Notes: generated from the letters alone by a model not told the origin. Positions 26,118-34,931 are shown, counted from the stretch's first letter. The stretch: DNA of 64,000 bases from Negativicutes bacterium (GCA_031292015.1 JARLHY010000039.1:14920-78919); one strand, 5' to 3'. Numbers and translations are program-made.

Positions 26118-26240
26118 AGGCCGCTCAGAAGCCCCCATCTGCTTTGTTGGCCCCACAACCCCATTGCTAGCGTACTTCCCTGTACGCGTCGCTGCTGGGC
26201 TCGTGGGGCCGTCGTGCATCTGGGGACTTCTGAACGGCCT
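26118..26240. repeat. Palindromic repeat element, copy 1
   Basis: A long imperfect palindrome. Outer arms are 26118-26142 and 26216-26240; inner arms GGCCCCAC (26149-26156) and GTGGGGCC (26203-26210). The stretch 26147-26256 recurs in reverse orientation at 34968-35077, with about six mismatches in 110 bp by eye. Flanking 22-bp hairpins at 26094-26115 and 26267-26288 differ at only two bases. No transposase is near. The element lies between the activator gene and its target promoter. Confidence 0.85.
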
Positions 26241-26266
26241 GAAAAATAGGTTTCTCCACAAGAAAC

Positions 26267-26288
26267 GACCACTTGTTCCCAGGTGGTC
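26267..26288. repeat. Second copy of the 22-bp flanking hairpin
   Basis: GACCACTTG-TTCC-CAGGTGGTC repeats the 26094-26115 hairpin with two changes. Together they bracket the palindromic element. On neither strand is it followed by a good T-run, so it is less likely to terminate than its partner. Confidence 0.6.
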
Positions 26289-26344
26289 TTTAGATTTCGT
26301 CGCCGCAGGCCAAAATCGCAGATTGTAGCCCCATGAATCACTAT

Positions 26345-26386
26345 TGTAGCACTTGTGTAGCGCTGCGCTACATTTTATCTGCTACA
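26345..26386. promoter_or_regulatory. Nested palindrome, probable activator (UAS) site
   Basis: A perfect palindrome TGTAGCGC-T-GCGCTACA (26356-26372) is nested inside an outer pair TGTAGC (26345-26350) and GCTACA (26381-26386). That gives four half-sites about a common centre near 26365. This lies roughly 300 bp upstream of the predicted sigma54 start, the usual range for an enhancer-bound activator. It is immediately after the stop of the AcoR-like gene. Confidence 0.65.
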
Positions 26387-26393
26387 CCCTGCT

Positions 26394-28418
26394 TTACAAT
26401 TTTACATTACTGATTCCATACCGCTCCATTTTTCGATAAATAGTAGTGCGGGCAACCCCGAAGCGCTTGGCTACCCGGCTGATGTTGCCGCCATACTGAT
26501 GCAGCAAGGCAGCGATTTCGGCCTGTTCCGTCAGCTCCAGCGCCTGTAACCGCTGTTCCTTGACCGTTGCCCGGGCGGCCGGCTGAGAAAACACAGGTCC
26601 TTCCATATAGGCCGAAGAATCCTGGCGGTTAGCTATATCGGGCGGCAAATGCCACAGCGCTATGGTTTCTCCTTCGGCCAGGCTGACAGCCCGCTCGGCC
26701 ACATTATGCAGCTCGCGCACATTGCCCGGCCAACCGTAGCGGCGCAAGCAATCCAGCACCCGCGCTTCAATGGAAAACAGGCGGTTCTGCTCTTTGCCGA
26801 TCTTGTTGATAATGTGCTGAAACAACAGGGTAATATCGTCGCCGCGTTCGCGCAGCGGCGGCACGGTGATCGAAATGACATTCAGCCGGTAATAAAGTTC
26901 CTGCCGGAATATCCCTCTTTCCACTTCCTTCAGCAGGTTTTTGTTCGTAGCGCAGATCACCCGTACATCCGTCGGAATGACCCGTTCTCCGCCGATTCGG
27001 ACGAGCTTCTTTTCCTGGAGTACCCGCAGCAAAGCGACCTGTTGTTCCAGGGGCATATCGGCGATTTCATCCAGAAACAGCGTTCCGCCTGCGGCCAGTT
27101 CGAATTTCCCCGGTCTTCCGCCGCGTTTGGCACCGGTGAAGGCGCCTTCTTCATAGCCGAACAGCTCACTGCTGATCAATTCCCGTGGTATCGCACCGCA
27201 GTTTACCGCGATAAACGGACCGTCACTGCGGGCGCTGTGATGGTGAATGGCTTGGGCAAATAATTCTTTGCCTGTGCCGCTTTCTCCTTGCAACAAAACG
27301 ATGGAAAGACTGGTCGCCGCCAGGGAGGCCACCCGGACAGCCTCCAGCAACTCGGCACTGTTACCGATAATGTCGCCAAATTCAAAGTTGGTATAATGGC
27401 CGCTGAAACGATTCACCAAACTGCGTACTTGTTTTATCGGCCGCAGAATGATTACTCCGCCGCTGATTTTTCCCCGCTCGTCGGTCAACGGCTCGCCGGA
27501 GACCAGGCAGTGACTCGTACCGCTGGTGAGCGGCATCATCACTTCAACATCGGCATACGGTTGTTTATTATTAAGCATGCCGCGGGTGAAGTGGGCGGTA
27601 CCGCCAAAGATTCTTTCGATAGGCCGGCCAACCACTTCTTTGCCCGCTCCCCCCAGTATTTGTTTCACCACGGCGTTTACTTCGTTGATAATCCCGCAGC
27701 TGTCAATCAGAACAACCCCGTCGGACATGGTGTTGAATATGCTGGTCAACCGCTGGTTGGCCAGCGTAAGCTCATTGTTTTTTTGCTGAATCCGCAGCTG
27801 CATCGAGATAGCCTCGGCGGCGGCCACTACCATCCCCAGGGTATGAGAGTAGCTCGCCTGGGCCGGGCCGGAAATATCCAGCACCGCCATAATGTTTCCA
27901 TCCTGATCGGTGATTGGCGCCGCCGAACATGTCCAGCAGTGGTGGCGCAGGCAGAAATGCTCACAACCTGAAACTTGAATCGGTTGTCCTGTCGATAAGG
28001 CGCTGCCTATCGCGTTGGTACCGACATTGTCGTCACGCCAATTGGCGCCAGGCACGAAAACAAGATCCAGGGCGCTCTGGATGCGGTCACTGTCGCCAAA
28101 CAACTCCAAAATATAGCCCTGCACATCAGTTAAGACAACAACAAAGCTGGAAGCGCGGAAAAACTGATAAAGGTTCTGCATGAAGGGTTTTGCGGCTTGA
28201 ATGATCACTTCATTCTTTTCCAGCAGTTGCCTTAATTCATGCTGCTCCAGTACTACCCTGCCTCTGCCGTCGGTGGGATTCAGTCTCGTATCAGAGCATT
28301 TTTTCCATGATTCGGCGATAGGAGAAGATACGATTCCCTGTTTTAGTTCACCTGAATTAACGAAGGTTTTCCAGGCAAGCGCCTTTTGCTGCAAAATCCG
28401 TTCTCCCCAGGTGCTCAT
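26394..28418 (-). CDS. acoR: Sigma54-dependent activator, AcoR type
   Basis: A 674-aa enhancer-binding protein. A GAF-like sensory domain is at about residues 65-205 and contains several Cys/His ([13 protein letters not shown] near 152-164). A PAS domain is at about 220-330. The AAA+ domain at 350-580 has Walker A GESGTGKE, the sigma54-contact loop GAFTGA and Walker [11 protein letters not shown] Fis-type helix-turn-helix ([21 protein letters not shown]) ends the protein. It should activate the acetoin/lipoyl operon through the nested palindrome. Acetoin sensing is inferred from AcoR relatives. Confidence 0.92.
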   Translation of the reverse strand: MSTWGERILQQKALAWKTFVNSGELKQGIVSSPIAESWKKCSDTRLNPTDGRGRVVLEQHELRQLLEKNEVIIQAAKPFMQNLYQFFRASSFVVVLTDVQGYILELFGDSDRIQSALDLVFVPGANWRDDNVGTNAIGSALSTGQPIQVSGCEHFCLRHHCWTCSAAPITDQDGNIMAVLDISGPAQASYSHTLGMVVAAAEAISMQLRIQQKNNELTLANQRLTSIFNTMSDGVVLIDSCGIINEVNAVVKQILGGAGKEVVGRPIERIFGGTAHFTRGMLNNKQPYADVEVMMPLTSGTSHCLVSGEPLTDERGKISGGVIILRPIKQVRSLVNRFSGHYTNFEFGDIIGNSAELLEAVRVASLAATSLSIVLLQGESGTGKELFAQAIHHHSARSDGPFIAVNCGAIPRELISSELFGYEEGAFTGAKRGGRPGKFELAAGGTLFLDEIADMPLEQQVALLRVLQEKKLVRIGGERVIPTDVRVICATNKNLLKEVERGIFRQELYYRLNVISITVPPLRERGDDITLLFQHIINKIGKEQNRLFSIEARVLDCLRRYGWPGNVRELHNVAERAVSLAEGETIALWHLPPDIANRQDSSAYMEGPVFSQPAARATVKEQRLQALELTEQAEIAALLHQYGGNISRVAKRFGVARTTIYRKMERYGISNVKL

Positions 28419-28607
28419 TTTTTCATCACAACCTTATTACCTTTTTACCAGATCCCTGCAGCAAGCGTTCCTTGCCTGCGGATTTTGACCCTGTATCTGC
28501 GAATGCGGGTTAAATTGACCGGTATCATTGGCAATAAATTACTTGGAGTCTTCTACACAAAAACTGGAAATCCTTTTGATAAAATTTTTGCAGGTGAAGT
28601 TGGCTTT

Positions 28608-28646
28608 TTCCCAAAAGAAAACCCGGGTGCATTCTCACACCCGGGT
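28608..28646 (-). terminator. Terminator of the rpsF-ssb-rpsR operon
   Basis: Minus-strand ACCCGGGTG-TGAGAATG-CACCCGGGT (9-bp perfect stem) is followed by TTTTCTTTT. It lies 15 bp beyond the rpsR stop. The rest of the 28419-28660 gap holds the activator-gene promoter region; no strong -35/-10 was found there. Confidence 0.85.
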
Positions 28647-28660
28647 AACTTTTTGTTTGC

Positions 28661-28891
28661 TTATTCTGCTGTAAACGGCAACAGAGCCATGTTCCGCGCC
28701 CGTTTGACCGCCAGCGTCAGCTGACGCTGATGCTTGGCGCAGTTGCCGGAAATCCGGCGGGGCAGGATTTTGCCACGCTCGGTGGTAAACCGGCGAATGC
28801 GGGGAACTTCTTTATAGTCAATGGCTGTAACTTTATCTACGCAGAAGCTGCACACTTTTTTCTTCGGCTTTCTGCCTTTATCTCGTTTCAC
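28661..28891 (-). CDS. rpsR: 30S ribosomal protein S18
   Basis: A 76-aa protein with the S18 core [34 protein letters not shown]. The N-terminal Cys pair CSFC together with CAKH suggests the zinc-binding (C+) form. It binds next to S6 on the small-subunit platform. It is the last gene of the classic rpsF-ssb-rpsR operon, 14 nt after ssb. Confidence 0.97.
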   Translation of the reverse strand: MKRDKGRKPKKKVCSFCVDKVTAIDYKEVPRIRRFTTERGKILPRRISGNCAKHQRQLTLAVKRARNMALLPFTAE

Positions 28892-28905
28892 CTACAGTAA
28901 CCCCC

Positions 28906-29292
28906 TTAAAATGGAATTTCCTCTTCAGGGATAACCTGGCCGCCAAAAGGAATAGTGTCTTTATTATCGTCAGCAGTTGCCTGCTTCCGTTCCAAAAACT
29001 CCATGTTCTGGGCAATTACCTCGGCTACGCGCCGTTTTTGACCGTCGTTGGCTTCGTAGGAGCGGATTTGAAGACGACCTTCAATCAGCACCCGTTGTCC
29101 TTTGGTCAGGTTATTGCCACAGGTTTCGGCCAGTTTTTCCCATGCCACGACGGGAATAAAATCGGCTTCTCTTTGTCCTTGCCCGGAGAAGCGGTTGACG
29201 GCAATGGTAAACGATGCCACGGCTTTACCGCTTTGGGTATAGCGAACCTCCGGGTCCTGGGTAAGTCGACCGACAAGGATAACCTTATTCAT
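28906..29292 (-). CDS. ssb: Single-stranded DNA-binding protein
   Basis: A 128-aa OB-fold protein. MNKVILVGRLTQDPEVRYTQSG at the N-terminus is typical. The acidic tip EEEIPF is the partner-binding tail. The linker between OB fold and tail is short (about 20 aa), so the protein is shorter than the usual 140-180 aa. Position between rpsF and rpsR marks it as the housekeeping copy. Confidence 0.97.
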   Translation of the reverse strand: MNKVILVGRLTQDPEVRYTQSGKAVASFTIAVNRFSGQGQREADFIPVVAWEKLAETCGNNLTKGQRVLIEGRLQIRSYEANDGQKRRVAEVIAQNMEFLERKQATADDNKDTIPFGGQVIPEEEIPF

Positions 29293-29310
29293 GGTTTTAC
29301 CCCCTCTGGC

Positions 29311-29595
29311 CTATTCTTCCTGCTTGATGACCATGTGCCGCAGGATCTCGTCAGTAATCTTCATTATCCGTTCGAGCTCAAGAATGACTTTCGGCTCGGC
29401 GGAAAAATAGACTACGTAGTAGAAGCCTTCGGTGAAGTCTTTTAATTCGTAAGCCAGGCGCTTTTTACCCCAGCGGTCTATCTTGTCGATAGTGCCACCG
29501 TTGTTTTTGATGAGATTCTCGAATTTGGTCACAACCGCCTCGATAGCCTCTTCTTCCGCCGGCTTCACGATAAACATGACTTCATACTTGTTCAT
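29311..29595 (-). CDS. rpsF: 30S ribosomal protein S6
   Basis: A 94-aa protein. MNKYEVMFIVKPAEEE and WGKKRLAYELKDFTEGFYYV are the family blocks. It binds S18 in the small-subunit platform. It starts after GAGGAGG and is the first gene of the operon. A hairpin in its leader may be the autoregulatory site. Confidence 0.97.
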   Translation of the reverse strand: MNKYEVMFIVKPAEEEAIEAVVTKFENLIKNNGGTIDKIDRWGKKRLAYELKDFTEGFYYVVYFSAEPKVILELERIMKITDEILRHMVIKQEE

Positions 29596-29623
29596 GAAAC
29601 CACCTCCTCCTCTGGACTAAACG

Positions 29624-29640
29624 GCTCCCCCTAGGGGAGC
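29624..29640 (-). promoter_or_regulatory. Hairpin in rpsF leader, possible S6:S18 autoregulatory site
   Basis: GCTCCCC-TAG-GGGGAGC (minus strand) is a 7-bp perfect stem 29 nt before the rpsF start, followed by CCG. Many bacteria control this operon by S6:S18 binding to a leader hairpin with a CCG-containing loop. The conserved bulge could not be verified here, so the assignment is tentative. Confidence 0.45.
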
Positions 29641-29691
29641 AGGGAAGGTTCAAACCGAAATTTGACCTTACTGTTTGTCTTAGACCAATAT

Positions 29692-29721
29692 ATTATAGCA
29701 CTATTTTAAAACCGATTGCAA
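29692..29721 (-). promoter_or_regulatory. Sigma-A promoter of rpsF-ssb-rpsR
   Basis: TTGCAA (29721-29716) and TATAAT (29697-29692) are 18 bp apart on the minus strand. Transcription should start near 29685, giving a 90-nt leader. The -35 box lies only 18 bp beyond the ychF stop. Confidence 0.75.
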
Positions 29722-29739
29722 GAAAATCACTTAAATTGA

Positions 29740-30846
29740 CTAGACGTTGAACCGGAAATGGACGACGTCGCCGTCTTTCATGAGGTATTCCTTGCCTTCC
29801 AGCCGGACCAGCCCCTTCTCCTTGGCGGCGGTGAAGCTGCCGGAGGCGATGAGATCGTTGTAGGCCACGGTTTCGCACCGGATAAAGCCGCGTTCAATGT
29901 CGCTGTGAATCTTCCCGGCAGCCCGCTGGGCGCGAGTACCTTCTTTGATGGTCCAGGCCCGCACTTCAGGCTCGCCGGCGGTCAGGAAGGTGATAAGTCC
30001 CAGCAGTTTATAGCTGGCCTTGATGACTTTATCCAGGCCGGATTCGGCGATACCCATATCGTCAAGAAACGCCCGGGCTTCCTCGTCGGACAGTTCGGCG
30101 ATCTCTGCTTCAATTTTGGCCGAAATGGCGATGGCCTCGGCTCCGTCCTGGGCCGCATACTGGCGGACCATCTGGACGTATTTGCTTGACTCCGGGTCGG
30201 CGGCGTCGTTCTCGTTGATGTTGGCGACATAGAGGATAGGCTTGAGGGTTAAGAGGTTGAGCTCCCGGACCAGAGCCGCCTCCTCCTCGCTTTGGATGAC
30301 CTGGCGGGCGGGCTTGATCTCTTCCAGCGCAGCCTTCAACCTGATGAGAAGATCAAGTTCGGCCTGGGCCTTCTTGTCGCCGCCTTTGAGAACCTTTTGC
30401 AGCCGCTCCTGCCGTTTTTCAAGGCTGTCCAGGTCAGCCAGACAGAGTTCGGTGTTCAATATCTCGATATCAGCCAAGGGATTGAGCTCGCCTTCAATGT
30501 ACATGCTCTCTTCGTCGGTGAAGCAGCGCACCACCTGGATGACGGCGTCGACCTGACGGATGTGGGAAAGAAACCGGTTGCCAAGACCGGCGCCCTTGGA
30601 AGCCCCTTTTCCCAGGCCGGCTATATCTACGAACTGCATTTTCGTAGGGGTGATTTTTTTCGGTTTGTACATTTCGGCCAGTTTCAACAATCGGGGATCA
30701 GGCACTTCGACAACGCCCATATTGGGTTCAATGGCGTTTGACACGTAATTCGAAACCGCCACCCCGGCTTTGGTCAGGGCGTTAAACAGCGTCGTTTTGC
30801 CGACGTTGGGCAGTCCCAGGATACCAACTTCAAGATTTGTACTCAT
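29740..30846 (-). CDS. ychF: Redox-regulated ATPase/GTPase YchF (Obg-like)
   Basis: A 368-aa Obg-family P-loop protein. GLPNVGKTTLFNAL near residue 9 is the Walker A region, NYVSNAIEPNMG is the switch segment, and the TGS domain ends the protein with VHFRFNV. It is ribosome-associated in bacteria and prefers ATP. The start at 30846 follows AAGGTGGAGAGCC; a longer frame upstream runs into the promoter and is not coding. Confidence 0.96.
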   Translation of the reverse strand: MSTNLEVGILGLPNVGKTTLFNALTKAGVAVSNYVSNAIEPNMGVVEVPDPRLLKLAEMYKPKKITPTKMQFVDIAGLGKGASKGAGLGNRFLSHIRQVDAVIQVVRCFTDEESMYIEGELNPLADIEILNTELCLADLDSLEKRQERLQKVLKGGDKKAQAELDLLIRLKAALEEIKPARQVIQSEEEAALVRELNLLTLKPILYVANINENDAADPESSKYVQMVRQYAAQDGAEAIAISAKIEAEIAELSDEEARAFLDDMGIAESGLDKVIKASYKLLGLITFLTAGEPEVRAWTIKEGTRAQRAAGKIHSDIERGFIRCETVAYNDLIASGSFTAAKEKGLVRLEGKEYLMKDGDVVHFRFNV

Positions 30847-30926
30847 GGCTCTCCACCTTATTGCAATATTTAACTGTAGGTTGTTGAAAAACCCAGGGAT
30901 TATCATTTCTCTGCTTCAACTAGTTA

Positions 30927-30955
30927 ATTGTAGAATATCCCATAGACGATTGCAA
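30927..30955 (-). promoter_or_regulatory. Sigma-A promoter of ychF
   Basis: TTGCAA (30955-30950) and TACAAT (30932-30927) are 17 bp apart on the minus strand, about 80 bp before the ychF start. Confidence 0.65.
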
Positions 30956-31091
30956 TACCCACGCCCTTGCCTGTGAAGTTTTTCAAGTGCCTGAAGCGCT
31001 TTGCCCATAGGAAAAACCGCCTGGGAAATATCTTCTCCAGACGGATCAATGAGGCGAGACCAAGGTTTGTCGGCTGGTTGGACTGGTTGAT

Positions 31092-31304
31092 TCACCGTCC
31101 GGGAGGACTTTGGTCTTCGGTACGGGCGACAATGGACTTGACGGCTTTTTCGAATTTCGGGCGGGGAATCATCACCCGCCGGCCGCAGCCCAGGCATTTG
31201 AGCCCGAAGTCGATGCCGGTACGGGTGACTTCCCAGCGATCGCTACCGCAGGGGTGGGTTTTCTTCATTTTTACAACATCGCCGATTTCATAACGAATGA
31301 TCAT
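31092..31304 (-). CDS. DUF951 family small protein
   Basis: A 70-aa protein with the family motif KKTHPCGSDRWEV followed by GLKCLGCGRRVMIPRPKFEKAV. The Cys residues (HPCG, CLGCG) look like a zinc knuckle. It is common in Firmicutes near mscS and ychF, and its function is unknown. The ATG overlaps the mscS stop by 4 nt. RBS is AGGAGAG. Confidence 0.9.
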   Translation of the reverse strand: MIIRYEIGDVVKMKKTHPCGSDRWEVTRTGIDFGLKCLGCGRRVMIPRPKFEKAVKSIVARTEDQSPPGR

Positions 31305-32134
31305 GGCAGTCTCTCCTGTCCCCCGGGCCAGCTGACAGCCGGGGCGGGAATCTTGGCGGTTTCGAACAGCAGCTTGACTTTATGGCGAAAGGCGGTCTCG
31401 ACTTTCTGCTGCTCCAGTGGTAACGTCTTCGCCACCACCCGCACGATGACTTCGCCGGGGCGGAGGTCGACAATGCCGATCACCTTGGGACCGTCCAGCA
31501 CCTCAGGTTGCGATTTCCCAATGTCGCGGCAGGCCTCTTCCAACAGAAGGAGCACTTTGCCGATATCGGCCTGGTAAGCCACCGGAATATTGATCACAGC
31601 CTGCATGTGACCGCGGGTGTAGTTGCTGAGGCGGGTGATGGAGCCGTTGGGAAGAATGTGCAATACCCCGTTGGCGTCGCGAAGCTTGGTGACCCGAAAG
31701 TCGATTTCTTCCACCGTTCCCGCCATGTCGCCGCTGGCGATGTAGTCGCCCACCGCATACTGGTCTTCAAGAATGATGAAGAAGCCTGTGATGATGTCCT
31801 TGACCAGGCTCTGCGCCCCCACGCCCACAGCCAACCCGATAATGCCGGCCCCGGCGAGAATGGAGGTGGTATCGATCCTGAATTCCTGGAGGATCATGAC
31901 CACGGTGATGAAGTACACCGCATAGCGCAGGATCAGCTTGAGCACCGCGCTCAGGGTGCGGGCCCGCTTTTCCTCCAGGTAAAATTTCTTGCTGCTGGCC
32001 TGGGCCTGAAAAAAGCGCTCGACGATCGCCCCGGAGAACCGGCAGGCGGCCATAGCGATCAGACAGATGACCCCCAGCCTCAGCGCCTTATTGGCAAAAT
32101 ACAGCCAAAAATCGGCGGATCCCAACTCTCCCAC
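31301..32134 (-). CDS. mscS: Small-conductance mechanosensitive channel (MscS family)
   Basis: A 277-aa membrane channel. Hydrophobic segments lie at residues 10-35, 70-92 and 93-120. The pore helix is TSILAGAGIIGLAVGVGAQSLVKDI, followed by the MscS beta domain (AVGDYIASGDMAGTVEEI). It opens under membrane tension in hypo-osmotic shock. Start is GTG after GAGGGATAAGCT, 3 nt past the upstream stop. Confidence 0.92.
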   Translation of the reverse strand: MGELGSADFWLYFANKALRLGVICLIAMAACRFSGAIVERFFQAQASSKKFYLEEKRARTLSAVLKLILRYAVYFITVVMILQEFRIDTTSILAGAGIIGLAVGVGAQSLVKDIITGFFIILEDQYAVGDYIASGDMAGTVEEIDFRVTKLRDANGVLHILPNGSITRLSNYTRGHMQAVINIPVAYQADIGKVLLLLEEACRDIGKSQPEVLDGPKVIGIVDLRPGEVIVRVVAKTLPLEQQKVETAFRHKVKLLFETAKIPAPAVSWPGGQERLP

Positions 32135-32137
32135 AGC

Positions 32138-32389
32138 TTATCCCTCGAATTCTTTCAGTTTCTCGTAAACCCGGGTCGCGCCGTCCCGGGAAAAAAGCTT
32201 GGACCAGATCACCTGGCCGGCGGTGAGCAGGGGCAGCACCCGGGGCTCATCGCCGGAAAGAAAGAGCAGGCACTGGCCGCAGCTGATGTCGATCTCCCGC
32301 GGGGTAGGTATCGCCAACATGGCGATGTTCGCCTCAGCCAGCAGGGTTTCAGCCCTGATGGCCTGATAGACTGAGGCGAAGGTCAACAA
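32138..32389 (-). CDS. DUF3343 protein (putative Se/S carrier-like)
   Basis: An 83-aa protein with the DUF3343 pattern AIRAETLLAEANIAMLAIPTPREIDISCGQCL. Members accompany yedF and selD in selenium-using bacteria. The Cys in SCGQC is the conserved site. The start is uncertain. In this frame the only possible starts after the preceding stop are two consecutive TTG codons at 32389 and 32386. A GAGGTG site lies about 27 nt too far upstream. A non-standard start or a frameshift near 32395-32420 is possible. Confidence 0.75.
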   Translation of the reverse strand: MLTFASVYQAIRAETLLAEANIAMLAIPTPREIDISCGQCLLFLSGDEPRVLPLLTAGQVIWSKLFSRDGATRVYEKLKEFEG

Positions 32390-32421
32390 CCGGTCGTATT
32401 TTGCGTCCGTGACAGGTCACC

Positions 32422-33015
32422 TCATAACGTGACGGCTTTGCCGGCCGCGCCGAGCTCAGCCACGATGCTGTACATGTTGGTCACAACGCCAACAACCAGC
32501 CGCTCTTTCAGGCCGAAGTAGTCAAGGCAGGTTCCACAGGACAGGATTTGAACCCCCCGCCCGGCCAGGGTCTGAAGATGGTCAAGAAGCGGCGAGCCTT
32601 CGACCGTCAGTCGCACCCCGGAGTTTATGAACATCAGGGTCCGGGGCAACGGATCGCTTTCCAGCAGGGTGTAGAGAAAGGATTTCATCAGCACCGCGCC
32701 CAGTTCTTCGCTGCCGTGCCCCAGAGTATCCTTGGTGATCAGATAGGCGATCTGGCCGGCGGGAGCCGCCGCCGTCTTTTCAGCCGGAGGCGCTGACGCC
32801 GCGTCTTTAGTGATCTTGAGATAGTAGTGGCCTTGTTTTTCTTCGACACTGACGCCGCAGCCGCTGGCCACGGCGAATTTCGTCACATTTTCTTTGGCGG
32901 CGGCGTTGTCGACGATGGTTGTCACAACCCCGCTGGTCATGGCTTCCAAAGCCTTCTTGGTGGCGATTACCGGCTGAGGACAGGCCAGCCCGCGGGCGTC
33001 GATTTCATTGGACAT
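32422..33015 (-). CDS. yedF: Selenium metabolism protein YedF (TusA-like plus DsrE-like)
   Basis: A 197-aa two-domain protein. The N-terminal TusA-like domain has the active Cys in DARGLACPQPVIATKKAL. The C-terminal DsrE-like part contains SCGTCLDYF. YedF is a marker of selenium-utilising bacteria and lies next to selD, as here. The start at 33015 follows GAGGTG by 6 nt and overlaps selD by 11 nt. Confidence 0.92.
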   Translation of the reverse strand: MSNEIDARGLACPQPVIATKKALEAMTSGVVTTIVDNAAAKENVTKFAVASGCGVSVEEKQGHYYLKITKDAASAPPAEKTAAAPAGQIAYLITKDTLGHGSEELGAVLMKSFLYTLLESDPLPRTLMFINSGVRLTVEGSPLLDHLQTLAGRGVQILSCGTCLDYFGLKERLVVGVVTNMYSIVAELGAAGKAVTL

Positions 33016-34033
33016 GAATTTCACCTCTTCCTGTTCCGGCCACCCGTCCGATGAGGGCGGCCTGAGCTATGCCGGCTTGCTTCAAGGCAACCAGCAGCTT
33101 GTCGGCTTCAGCCGCCGGCAGGCTGAACAACAGTCCGCCGGACGTCTGGGGGTCGCAGCAAAGGTCGCGGATCGATTCCGGCACGGCGTCGTCGATGGTC
33201 ACGGTGGTGAGATACGCCCTGTTGGCGTAAGCGCCGGCCGGCACCAACCCCATATTGGCAGCCTCCTGCGCCTCCGGCAGCAACGGCAGGGCCTTGCTGT
33301 CGATCTCCATGCATACCGCGCTGGCTGAGGCCATTTCGTAGAGATGGCCAAGAAGGCCGAAGCCGGTGATATCGGTGCAGGCGTGGACAGTAAAAGCGGC
33401 AGCGGTTTCGGCCGCGGTGCGATTTAATGTCGCCATACTTTTGGCGGCGGCAACGACGCCGGTCGGGAACATTTCGGCCCGGGCGGCGGTGGCCAGTACC
33501 CCAGTACCCAGCGGTTTGGTCAAGATCAGCCTGTCGCCCGGCTGAGCCGCGGCGTTGGTCCAAATCTTGTCAGGATGGGTCACACCGGTCACGCTCAGGC
33601 CGTACTTGGGCTCGGCGTCCTCTATGGTATGGCCGCCGACGATCACGGCTCCGGCTTCAGTTACTTTCTCCTGGCCGCCCTGCAGAATGGCCAGCAGGAT
33701 TTCCTTATCCAGAGTGCAGCTGGGAAAGGCCACGATATTCATCGCCGTCAGCGGCGTTCCTCCCATCGCGTAGACATCGCTGAGAGAATTCGCGGCGGCG
33801 ATCTGACCGAATAGAAAGGGGTCATCGACCACCGGAGTGAAGAAATCGACGGTCTGGATCAGGGCAGTGGTGTCATTCAGCTTGTAGATGCCTGCATCAT
33901 CGGCGGTGTCGATGCCGACGAGCAGCTTCGGATCACTTTGCTTCGGTAGTTGGCACAACACGTGCGCCAGGGCGCCGGGCCCGATTTTGGCAGCTCAGCC
34001 ACCGCTTTTGGTGTATTGGGTCAGTTTCACCAT
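33005..34033 (-). CDS. selD: Selenide, water dikinase SelD, itself a selenoprotein (Sec13)
   Basis: A 342-aa enzyme that makes selenophosphate from selenide and ATP. From the ATG at 34033 the protein reads MVKLTQYTKSGG, then TGA (33997-33995), then AAKIGPGALAHVLC. The TGA sits where other SelD proteins have the catalytic Cys or Sec, so it encodes selenocysteine; the frame resumes at once with family-typical sequence. GIDTADDAGIYKL and VGGHTIEDAEPKYG are further signatures. RBS is GGAGGGGATAAGGC. An annotation starting after the TGA would lose the active site. selA and selB are also in the window. Confidence 0.95.
33966..33991 (-). promoter_or_regulatory. Predicted bacterial SECIS hairpin in selD
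   Basis: Just 3 nt after the TGA the RNA can fold: GCCA pairs with TGGC and, after an AAATC bulge, GGGC pairs with GCCC around the loop CCGGC. The apical loop is 17-21 nt past the TGA, the range bound by SelB, and contains GG. Confidence 0.6.
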
Positions 34034-34175
34034 GCCTTATCCCCTCCCCCCGTTATTATTGTTGATATTACCGCCATTATCCCGCCACCTTTTCCTTATT
34101 ATACTTTATAATTCCAAAATCCTTTTTGCAAATTCTATAACCTGCCGCCAATCAGCCGCATACTATGGAGGTAGT

Positions 34176-34931
34176 ATGACGGAGGTCGATGAGATGGCGA
34201 CGACTGCTACGGTTATTACGCAAACGATACTGGACACCGTCCTGGCAGATGTCAACGCCGTAGTTCCAAATTTTTCTTCCCTGGTCAGTTCTTACCGGTT
34301 GTTGGTCGGATCGGCGGAGGAAATTCACCGTATTCCCGGCGTTTCCCCCGATGTGCTGGCCCGGGCGATAGAACGCTTCGACCGCACCGGCGTCCTGCTC
34401 GATATTCTGGTGGACCTTTTGTGCTGCAAGATTTCCTTCAGCAGCGATTTTCTGGCAGTCACCTGCGCTCCGGTGGATTTGTTCCGCCTTTTGGCCACTC
34501 GCTTCAACATCGCCAATACGCCTCACGAAGTAGCCGAAGAAATTCTTCTGCTGGAGATCCTGCGGCGGGCCGAGGTCGCCTTAAGCGGCAAGGACGGCGC
34601 GGCCAAGCAGCCGTGTACGCCGCCGGGCCCCCCACCCTACACCTTTGCCACCTCTTTCTACCAGCCGCCGCCACCGCCGCCGGCCGCCTTCCCCCCGCCG
34701 GTGCCGCCTGCCGAATGCCTGCTCAGGAACGACGCCGACGCTCCACCTGCGGCCCCGGAGCAAGCGGCAGCCGAGTCCCCCGCTCCGCAGACAGCCGATG
34801 CAGTCGCAGCGCCTACCCAGAAACAGCCGCTGAAAACGCCGGAGCCGGCAGCCGGACCGCCGAACCCCGAACCGGCCGAAAACCGGTCCCACTATACTTC
34901 AGGCCTCAGGCGGCCGCGAAAGCTTAAATAA
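34176..34931 (+). CDS. Unknown protein with proline-rich C-terminal half
   Basis: A 251-aa protein. The first 140 residues are helical and soluble looking, with a helix-hairpin-like IHRIPGVSPDVLARAIERFDRTGV near residue 48. From residue 150 it is rich in Pro and Ala (GPPPYTFATSFYQPPPPPPAAFPPPVPP) and ends basic, RRPRKLK. No signal peptide. Both ATG 34176 and ATG 34194 have a GGAGG site; the first is annotated. The family was not recognised. It is divergent from selD and ends at a repeat element and terminator. Confidence 0.75.
   Translation: MTEVDEMATTATVITQTILDTVLADVNAVVPNFSSLVSSYRLLVGSAEEIHRIPGVSPDVLARAIERFDRTGVLLDILVDLLCCKISFSSDFLAVTCAPVDLFRLLATRFNIANTPHEVAEEILLLEILRRAEVALSGKDGAAKQPCTPPGPPPYTFATSFYQPPPPPPAAFPPPVPPAECLLRNDADAPPAAPEQAAAESPAPQTADAVAAPTQKQPLKTPEPAAGPPNPEPAENRSHYTSGLRRPRKLK

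Noticed and set aside
26055..26341. Small frames of 68-88 codons over repeat copy 1
   Set aside because: They lack ribosome-binding sites and are not annotated as genes. The silent-change bias in one of them is reported as a finding instead.
30916..31197. 93-codon minus frame between ychF and DUF951
   Set aside because: It overlaps the ychF promoter and the DUF951 gene in another frame. Its second half looks somewhat protein-like, but it has no RBS and no recognised family.
33888..34175. Upstream extension of the proline-rich protein
   Set aside because: This part is antisense to selD and its promoter. Two proper starts with GGAGG sites lie at 34176 and 34194.
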